Assembly: GCF_016642265.1 (NCBI RefSeq)
Contig: NZ_MRXX01000006.1
Coordinates: forward strand, 1 to 19,925
Reading direction: 5' to 3'
DNA from: Streptococcus lactarius
GTDB lineage: Bacteria > Bacillota > Bacilli > Lactobacillales > Streptococcaceae
DNA: 19,925 bases
Shown: piece after piece, positions 14,516-19,925 of the stretch
Layout of the letters: every line of letters starts with the position of its first letter
Position numbering within the stretch: position 1 is the stretch's first letter
Notes under the pieces: model-generated
What the model saw: the letters and a program-made list of their open reading frames with translations, nothing else
Databases searched by the model: none
What the model was told of the DNA's origin: nothing
Program-made: the position numbers and the translations under genes

Positions 14516-15694
14516 ATGAAGCCCAATACTCCTTTCGCATTTTTAAAAAATCAATCTCTGCCACCAGTAGGGCCTGCGCTGGAGCTGTATTATTTGCCGA
14601 TTTTGGGACTGGAAACCGTTTCAGTTTATCGCTACCTAGTGGCCAGTTATGATCAAGGTGAAAAGCAACACCTCTTGGCACAGATTCTCAATCATATAGA
14701 TCTTGGCTTTCCTCAACTGCTACTAGCTTTTGACCGTTTGATTGCGATGGGCTTGATGGATATTTTTGAGGAAGAAGATGCACTCACCGTTCAGTTGCAT
14801 GCTCCTCTTGAGAGTCCGTCTTTCTTCTCGAATGCTGTTTACAAACGCTTGCTTGAAAAAAAGATTGGAGAGAAGGCTCTAGAAGAGTTACTTCCAGAGC
14901 ATTCACTGGGGACCAAGCGCCAGGTGTCTTTCTCACAGATTTTCGGTCTGGAAGAAGGAGAGAGTGCAGTTGTACCAAGTAAGAAACAACCGTTTGATAT
15001 GGAAATGTTCAAACGCATGATGCGTCGAGATGGCCTTCGCTTTGAAGATGAAGGAGAGGCAACCTTGGCTCTCTTTGCAATAGCTGAAGAACAACATTGG
15101 ACCTGGTATGAGACTTATCTCCTTGCCAAAGAAACTCTTGTGGATCGGACCATTTCACCTAAACGAATGCGGCAAAAATTGGCCCAAGGCAACCAAGAAA
15201 ATCCACGTCTGTCCTATAGTCGTCAGGAAGAGACAATCCTGAAGGAAGCCAAGCAAAAAACAAGTCTGCAATTTTTGGCTGAGATCAAAAAGGCCCGCAA
15301 GGCAACCATTACACAGAGCGAGCGCAAAACATTGACTAAACTAGCTGGACTGGGCTTGCTGGATGAAGTCATCAATATTATTTTATTGCTGACCTTTAAC
15401 AAAACCCAGTCGGCGAATCTCAATGAGAAGTATGCCTTAAAGGTGGGCAATGATTTTTCTTACCAAAATGTCAATAGCGCAGAAATGGCGATTCTCAAGG
15501 TTCGAGAGCGCCAAGAGCAGGCGAAGAATCAAGGGAATAAAGGTGGAAAGGCGACATCTCCAAAAGATAGACCAACCAATGTTCCTAAATGGAGCCAGCC
15601 AAACTACCAAAATCAAACCAGTCAAGAAGAAAAAGTGGATCTTGCAAAAGAGAAACAACGTCTATTAGAAAAATTAAATCAAGGAGGTGAGTAG
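14516..15694 (+). CDS. dnaB: Replication initiation/helicase loading protein DnaB (Firmicutes DnaB/DnaD type)
   Basis: 392 aa. This is the Gram-positive DnaB (B. subtilis naming), not the E. coli helicase. It acts with DnaD and DnaI to load the replicative helicase at oriC and restart sites. The N-terminal winged-helix-like region (about 15-90) has YYLPILGLETVSVYRYL. The DnaD-like C-terminal helical domain (about 225-345) includes the run SAEMAILKVRERQ. The tail (about 345-392) is Gln/Lys/Asn-rich and disordered. ATG follows the nrdR stop directly. Its own end (GGAGGTGAGTAG) gives the dnaI ribosome site. Confidence 0.93.
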   Translation: MKPNTPFAFLKNQSLPPVGPALELYYLPILGLETVSVYRYLVASYDQGEKQHLLAQILNHIDLGFPQLLLAFDRLIAMGLMDIFEEEDALTVQLHAPLESPSFFSNAVYKRLLEKKIGEKALEELLPEHSLGTKRQVSFSQIFGLEEGESAVVPSKKQPFDMEMFKRMMRRDGLRFEDEGEATLALFAIAEEQHWTWYETYLLAKETLVDRTISPKRMRQKLAQGNQENPRLSYSRQEETILKEAKQKTSLQFLAEIKKARKATITQSERKTLTKLAGLGLLDEVINIILLLTFNKTQSANLNEKYALKVGNDFSYQNVNSAEMAILKVRERQEQAKNQGNKGGKATSPKDRPTNVPKWSQPNYQNQTSQEEKVDLAKEKQRLLEKLNQGGE

Positions 15695-16594
15695 ATGGAA
15701 AGTGTCGGTCAAACCATGTCTCACATGAACCGTGCCCGTCAATTCAACTATGAGTATTTGGTGGCACAAATTTTAGCGGATCAAGAAGTTGCGGCTTTTA
15801 TCAAGGAACGTTCCTTGTCTGAGCAAGAAATTCGTCGCAGTATTTCAAAATTTAATCAATACATTAGTGAGCGCAACCGCTTTTTGCTGGGAGATCCCGA
15901 TTATATTGCCAAAGGATATAAACCTGTTTTAACTATGAATGAGGGCTATGCGGATGTGGCCTATGAAGAGACCCCTGAATTGATTGAAGCCCAAAAACGA
16001 GCTGCGATTAACCAACGTCTGAACCTGATCAATCTACCATCAACCTTGAAAGAGGCAAGTCTCGCTAAGGTTGACCTTGATGACAAGGGACGATTTATGG
16101 CCTTTGAAGAATTAGCCAATTTTGTAGCCAAGTATCCCGACTACCAAAAAGGGATCTACCTTTATGGTGATTTTGGGGTAGGAAAGAGTTACATGATGGC
16201 GGCCTTGGCCCATGATTTGTCTGAAAAGCGTCAAGCCTCTACCACTCTTCTTCATTTTCCTAGCTTTGTGATTGATGTCAAAAATGCTATTAGCTCAGGC
16301 TTGGTCAAGGAAATGGTCGACCAGGTCAAGAAAGCTGAAATTTTAATTCTTGATGATATTGGCGCAGAACAGATGTCGGCCTGGGTGAGAGATGAAGTGC
16401 TACAAGTGATCTTGCAACACCGGATGCAGGAAAATCTCCCTACCTTCTTTACCTCTAACTTTAATTTGAAAGAGCTAGAAGGTCACTTTTCGGCCTCGCG
16501 CAATGGTGATGAAACCTGGCAGGCCAAACGCCTGATGGAGCGCGTGAAATTCTTAGCTAAGGAAATCCATTTGGAAGGAGTAAACCGCCGATGA
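15695..16594 (+). CDS. dnaI: Primosomal helicase loader DnaI
   Basis: 299-aa AAA+ ATPase that loads the replicative helicase. N-terminal helicase-interaction domain (about 1-105), then the AAA+ core: Walker A GDFGVGKS (158-165), Walker B LILDD (217-221), sensor 1 TSN (253-255), and Arg-rich MERVKFLAKEIHLEG near the end. No cysteine occurs anywhere, so the zinc site known in the B. subtilis DnaI N-domain is absent; the equivalent stretch reads GDPDYIAKGYKPVL. Starts on the base after the dnaB stop and overlaps the nitroreductase start by 4 nt (ATGA). Confidence 0.95.
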   Translation: MESVGQTMSHMNRARQFNYEYLVAQILADQEVAAFIKERSLSEQEIRRSISKFNQYISERNRFLLGDPDYIAKGYKPVLTMNEGYADVAYEETPELIEAQKRAAINQRLNLINLPSTLKEASLAKVDLDDKGRFMAFEELANFVAKYPDYQKGIYLYGDFGVGKSYMMAALAHDLSEKRQASTTLLHFPSFVIDVKNAISSGLVKEMVDQVKKAEILILDDIGAEQMSAWVRDEVLQVILQHRMQENLPTFFTSNFNLKELEGHFSASRNGDETWQAKRLMERVKFLAKEIHLEGVNRR

Positions 16595-17304
16595 ATGAAA
16601 CCATCCGTTTAATGAAGTCTCATTTTTCTGTTCGTCGTTTTAAGGATGAAGCCATCAAGGAAGAAGATCTCAACGAAATTCTGACGGCTGGCCAGATGGC
16701 TTCTAGCTGGAAAAATTTTCAGTCTTATTCTGTGATTGTGGTCAAGAGCAAAGAGAAAAAAGAGGCTCTCTACGACTTGCTTCCTCAAGAAGCCATTCGT
16801 CAAGCAGCGGTCTTCCTTCTATTTGTTGGAGATTTAAATCGAGCTGAAAAAGCTGTCCATCTGCATGAGAAGGACTTCCATCCGGAAGGGGTGGACAATT
16901 TGCTGATCACTTCAGTGGATGCTGCCTTAGCTGCTCAAAATACGCTTTTAGCAGCAGAAAGTCTGGGCTACGGAGGTGTCATTATTGGCATGTTACGCTA
17001 CTGTGCAGAAGAAGTCGCAACACTTTTTCATCTGCCAGATTATACCTACCCTGTTTTTGGGATTGCGCTAGGAGTCCCGAATCAGGATCACCCTGTGAAA
17101 CCACGCTTGCCGTTGAAACAAGTCGTATTTCAGGAAGACTATCAAGAGCAGGATCCGTCTTTTGTATCTGCTTTTGATCAGGTGCAGGCTGATTATGCTG
17201 GTGCGCGTGCAACGGATAGTTGGAGCGAGCGGGTGGCAACTCAGTTTGGGCAACCTGAAGAAGCAACGACCAAAGCCTTGTTAGAAAAACACAAACTATT
17301 ATAA
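16591..17304 (+). CDS. NADPH-dependent oxidoreductase, NfsA/FRP-type nitroreductase
   Basis: 237-aa FMN flavoprotein. FMN-phosphate contact block [11 protein letters not shown] (about 10-20) and [20 protein letters not shown] (32-51) are hallmarks of the NfsA/FRP family. [12 protein letters not shown] and a [12 protein letters not shown] segment complete the flavin site. It reduces quinones, nitroaromatics or flavins with NADPH; the true substrate is unknown. Its ATG overlaps the dnaI stop, so it is part of the replication operon by position, though a functional link is not evident. der follows after 28 nt with its own ribosome site. Confidence 0.9.
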   Translation: MNETIRLMKSHFSVRRFKDEAIKEEDLNEILTAGQMASSWKNFQSYSVIVVKSKEKKEALYDLLPQEAIRQAAVFLLFVGDLNRAEKAVHLHEKDFHPEGVDNLLITSVDAALAAQNTLLAAESLGYGGVIIGMLRYCAEEVATLFHLPDYTYPVFGIALGVPNQDHPVKPRLPLKQVVFQEDYQEQDPSFVSAFDQVQADYAGARATDSWSERVATQFGQPEEATTKALLEKHKLL

Positions 17305-17332
17305 ACATTTCGTTAGAAGAAAAGAGGAAATC

Positions 17333-18643
17333 ATGGCCCTACCAACTATTGCGATTGTAGGCCGTCCCAATGTCGGAAAATCAACGCTTTTCAACCGGAT
17401 TGCCGGTGAGCGGATCTCCATCGTTGAGGATGTAGAAGGAGTCACTCGGGACCGCATTTATGCAACAGCTGAGTGGCTAAACCGAAAATTTAGTATCATT
17501 GATACTGGAGGAATTGATGATGTGGATGCCCCATTTATGGAGCAAATCAAACATCAGGCAGAAATTGCCATGGATGAAGCAGATGTGATCGTCTTTGTCG
17601 TTTCTGGTAAAGAAGGGATTACGGATGCCGATGAATATGTTACTCGTATTCTCTACAAGACTCATAAACCGGTTATCTTGGCAGTGAATAAAGTCGATAA
17701 TCCAGAGATGCGCAATGACATTTATGATTTTTATGCCTTGGGACTGGGTGAACCTCTTCCGGTATCATCAGTTCATGGGATAGGAACCGGGGATGTACTC
17801 GATGCCATCATCGAAAATCTTCCACTTGAAACAGAAAAAGAAAACCCAGATTTGATTAAATTCAGCTTGATTGGCCGTCCAAATGTCGGGAAATCTAGCT
17901 TGATTAATGCGATTCTTGGTGAAGACCGGGTGATTGCAAGCCCAGTAGCTGGTACAACTCGGGATGCCATTGATACCCATTTTACGGATGCAAATGGTCA
18001 AGAATTCACCATGATCGACACAGCCGGTATGCGTAAGTCTGGAAAAGTCTATGAAAACACCGAAAAATATTCCGTTATGCGTGCCATGCGTGCCATCGAT
18101 CGTTCAGATGTCGTCTTGATGGTGCTCAATGCTGAAGAAGGAATTCGTGAGTACGACAAGCGGATTGCCGGTTTCGCCCATGAAGCTGGTAAAGGCATGA
18201 TCATCGTGGTCAATAAGTGGGATACTATTGAAAAAGACAACCATACCATGAAGCAATGGGAAGAAGATATTCGCGATCAATTCCAGTATCTTTCCTATGC
18301 TCCGATTGTCTTTGTGTCCGCTCTTACCAAACAACGTTTGCACAAATTGCCAGAGATGATCAAACAGATTAGTGAAAGCCAAAACACTCGAATTCCATCA
18401 GCGGTCTTGAATGATGTCATTATGGATGCCATTGCTATCAACCCAACACCAACTGATAAAGGAAAACGTCTCAAAATCTTTTATGCAACACAGGTTTCAA
18501 CCAAACCACCGACTTTTGTCATCTTTGTCAATGAAGAAGAACTCATGCATTTCTCTTATCTCCGTTTCTTAGAAAATCAAATTCGTAAGGCCTTTGTCTT
18601 TGAAGGTACACCGATCCATTTGATTGCCCGTAAACGAAAGTAG
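17333..18643 (+). CDS. der: Ribosome assembly GTPase Der (EngA)
   Basis: 436-aa essential GTPase for 50S subunit assembly. Two tandem G domains: the first with GRPNVGKST (10-18) and NKVD; the second with GRPNVGKSS (181-189), DTAGM and NKWD. A C-terminal KH-like domain (about 350-436) carries [23 protein letters not shown], and ends in a basic ARKRK tail. All G1, G3 and G4 motifs are intact. Ribosome site GAGGAAA before ATG. The lipoprotein pseudogene begins 5 nt after its stop. Confidence 0.98.
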   Translation: MALPTIAIVGRPNVGKSTLFNRIAGERISIVEDVEGVTRDRIYATAEWLNRKFSIIDTGGIDDVDAPFMEQIKHQAEIAMDEADVIVFVVSGKEGITDADEYVTRILYKTHKPVILAVNKVDNPEMRNDIYDFYALGLGEPLPVSSVHGIGTGDVLDAIIENLPLETEKENPDLIKFSLIGRPNVGKSSLINAILGEDRVIASPVAGTTRDAIDTHFTDANGQEFTMIDTAGMRKSGKVYENTEKYSVMRAMRAIDRSDVVLMVLNAEEGIREYDKRIAGFAHEAGKGMIIVVNKWDTIEKDNHTMKQWEEDIRDQFQYLSYAPIVFVSALTKQRLHKLPEMIKQISESQNTRIPSAVLNDVIMDAIAINPTPTDKGKRLKIFYATQVSTKPPTFVIFVNEEELMHFSYLRFLENQIRKAFVFEGTPIHLIARKRK

Positions 18644-18648
18644 GGGAA

Positions 18649-19095
18649 ATGCGAAAAACAAATCCTTTTGTAAGATTAATTTTTGACAGCTTTGTCTTTA
18701 GTTTATTAACAGCTTGCCAGTCAATACGCCATTAGAAGTATCAGGGGTCCTATGGTAATGGGGGTGAATCCGTTATTCTAACTATAAAAAATAAGGAAAT
18801 CCTTAAGACGGAGTTCTGGAAATAATTACCCGATATTGATGCTTCTGAGTCATTATCATTTCATTCAGCGAAAGATAGTTTACTTGAACATTATGGTCAT
18901 ATAAAGGGAATGGACTATTCTGTTGAAAAATCTAAGTCAGGCCATTTACAGATACATATCGTGACAGATTTTTCGAAATTGGATCTTAAAGCTTGGAACA
19001 AAGCCTTTAAAACAGATAGAAAATTAAAGGATGTAACCGACTATAGAAAAACGAAAAAAATATTAGAAGATAATGGAATGGTCAAAGTCCGGTGA
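18649..19095 (+). pseudogene. YehR/DUF1307-type lipoprotein pseudogene (two in-frame stops)
   Basis: A single reading frame runs through the whole region. From ATG 18649 it gives MRKTNPF, a hydrophobic stretch and a lipobox-like LLTAC (Cys23). The frame is broken by TAG (18733-18735) and TAA (18823-18825), then stays open to TGA at 19093-19095. The second half (HYGHIKGMDYSVEKSK, then TDFSKLDLKAWNKAF and KKILEDNGMVKV) resembles the YehR/DUF1307 lipoprotein family, whose role is unclear. Length with the stops ignored (146 residues) is near the family's. An internal ATG at 18910 could give a 61-aa piece, but without a signal peptide. The absence of frameshifts suggests recent loss. A terminator follows. 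Confidence 0.75.
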
Positions 19096-19118
19096 AAGAA
19101 TAGGATTGAAAATAACCA

Positions 19119-19166
19119 AAGAGGACCCCTTGTCAACTTCAACAGACAGAAAAAGGGTCCTTTTTT
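19119..19166 (+). terminator. Terminator after the lipoprotein pseudogene
   Basis: AGGACCC (19122-19128) pairs with GGGTCCT (19155-19161), then TTTTT. The A-rich left flank can extend the stem. The loop is long (26 nt) with an inner TTGTC/GACAG pairing. Confidence 0.8.
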
Positions 19167-19177
19167 CTATGAAAATC

Positions 19178-19186
19178 TGATATACT
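19178..19186 (+). promoter_or_regulatory. Promoter of the small membrane protein, extended -10
   Basis: TGA-TATACT (-10 at 19181-19186), the same style as the lemA, yceD and flotillin promoters. The -35 falls in the terminator T-tract and is weak. Confidence 0.55.
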
Positions 19187-19243
19187 AAATCGTCAGAGGA
19201 AAAAGTAAGATATTTTTTAATTGAAAGAAAAGAAGGGGAAGCG

Positions 19244-19585
19244 ATGTCTGGTACAGAATTACTGTTATTTGTTTCTTTGTTATGCTTATTGGCACTTGTG
19301 CGTATCATGAGAGGAGTTTTTAATAATGCTCTGGTCTTTTGGCTGTTAGCTATTCTTTATGGAACTTCACTGCTACTAATCATTTGGGAATGGGTGATCA
19401 TGACATCCTCCATGACATTTTATGGAGAGATTGTCAAAGAAAGTTATGACTCTCTATTCGTTAAAGGGTTATCTGTCCTTGGAATCTTCTGGTCCTTTAT
19501 TAAATTTTTGTGTTTGGGCAAATTGTACATGATAATCGGGAATGCCTTACTAAAAAATAATTCACAAGATCAAGTGGATGACTAA
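19244..19585 (+). CDS. Small membrane protein of unknown function
   Basis: 113 aa with about three hydrophobic segments (roughly 4-23, 28-52 and 74-100), positive residues between, and a polar tail (KNNSQDQVDD). No known domain recognised. A purine-rich ribosome site (AAGGGGAA) lies 4-11 nt before the ATG and an extended -10 lies upstream, so it is probably expressed as a single gene. Base use is like the rest of the window. It follows a decayed lipoprotein gene, in a tract that looks accessory. Confidence 0.7.
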   Translation: MSGTELLLFVSLLCLLALVRIMRGVFNNALVFWLLAILYGTSLLLIIWEWVIMTSSMTFYGEIVKESYDSLFVKGLSVLGIFWSFIKFLCLGKLYMIIGNALLKNNSQDQVDD

Positions 19586-19714
19586 AGAAAAAGGATTTGG
19601 ATAAAGAAATCGATCCAGCGCGTAAAAAAGCAGTTTCCTACGATCATTTTACCAGTAGGCAGATAGTTGAGCACATCTGCCTAGCTCCAAGAGTCTGAGA
19701 ACTGTTGGGATAGA
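19586..19714. other. Intergenic tract with a 9-bp hairpin and a short open frame
   Basis: Perfect arms TAGGCAGAT (19656-19664) and ATCTGCCTA (19675-19683) around a 10-nt loop, with no T-run after. One plus frame is open from 19582 to TGA at 19696-19698 (DLDKEIDPARKKAVSYDHF, then SRQIVEHICLAPRV) without a start codon or ribosome site. It may be a gene remnant. Nothing else is seen. Confidence 0.35.
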
Positions 19715-19925
19715 TAAAGAAATCCTTGTTTCCGTCACCAGAGGTTTTCGTTAGAGCACAAAAGCGAGTAAAGGTCTAGGAGACTTGCTTCTCAAGTCCT
19801 ACCTACCACTTCGATGTAGTACGTTGAGCTATCAATCACTGGGTCATACAGTTGTTTCTATTAAACCTCAAAGAGGCTGGGACAAAAGCCCTAGCCTCTC
19901 AATTATCTTTGGATTGTCGAGCAAG
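19715..19925 (+). repeat. Dispersed intergenic repeat, copy C, with the start of an inverted partner
   Basis: Follows copy A in order: TTTCCGTCA, AAAAGCGA, ACTTGCTTCTCAAG, a diverged CGATGTAGTACGTTGAG region, ATCACTGGGTC, and the hairpin AGAGGCTGGGAC/GCCCTAGCCTCT. After the hairpin the 26 bases to the window end match the reverse complement of the corresponding part of copy A with three mismatches. That indicates a second, head-to-head copy sharing the hairpin, cut by the window edge. Confidence 0.65.

Noticed and set aside
18735..18909. Stop codon readthrough or recoding in the lipoprotein frame
   Set aside because: Two different stops (TAG and TAA) in 31 codons with no visible recoding signal; simple pseudogene decay is the better account.

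Overview
The window reads as the chromosome of an oral/commensal Streptococcus (viridans group). The protein texts, gene order and codon use are streptococcal: gnd followed directly by an orphan RitR-type regulator, nrdR-dnaB-dnaI-nitroreductase-der, and rsmG divergent from lemA-htpX. Promoters mostly use an extended -10 of the form TGN-TATACT or TGN-TAAAAT. I cannot fix the species from sequence alone. Most of the window is core housekeeping DNA with small accessory patches between the operons.

Layout. 1-333: a dispersed intergenic repeat (copy A) and a perfect 35-bp direct repeat abutting rsmG. 334-1047 (-): rsmG, probably leaderless. 1119-2577 (+): lemA and htpX, membrane quality control. 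2578-2722: repeat copy B, whose hairpin follows htpX. 2752-3477 (-): an AT-rich patch with a CYTH-domain protein and a decayed RelB/DinJ-like antitoxin remnant. 3544-5908 (-): an MFS transporter, a 58-codon gene overlapping its start, and an Rgg/MutR-family regulator. A 25-bp inverted repeat lies over the -35 region of the transporter operon. 6106-8248 (+): YceD (DUF177) and a flotillin. 8418-10550 (+): gnd (oxidative pentose phosphate pathway) and RitR, with Asn53 in place of the phospho-acceptor Asp and a single Cys128. 10594-13873 (+): a PTS EIICBA transporter (malT-like) under two LacI/CcpA-type operators, followed by a MapP-like phosphatase; together they form a probable maltose uptake and maltose 6'-phosphate dephosphorylation pair. 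14042-18643 (+): nrdR, dnaB, dnaI, a nitroreductase and der, tightly packed, covering dNTP control, helicase loading, redox and ribosome assembly. 18649-19095: a YehR/DUF1307-type lipoprotein pseudogene with two in-frame stops. 19244-19585: a small membrane protein. 19715-end: repeat copy C, which begins a head-to-head inverted second copy.

Most interesting points: (i) the MalT-MapP pair with two palindromic operators flanking the promoter and a second hairpin that pairs with the mapP ribosome binding site; (ii) the unrecognised 58-aa protein coupled to an MFS exporter next to an Rgg regulator, with a candidate operator; (iii) the hairpin-bearing repeat family with at least three copies plus a fourth related hairpin after malT; (iv) a DnaI loader without any cysteine; (v) gene remnants (antitoxin, lipoprotein) marking accessory sites. 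I see no CRISPR array, rRNA, tRNA, prophage or complete insertion sequence.
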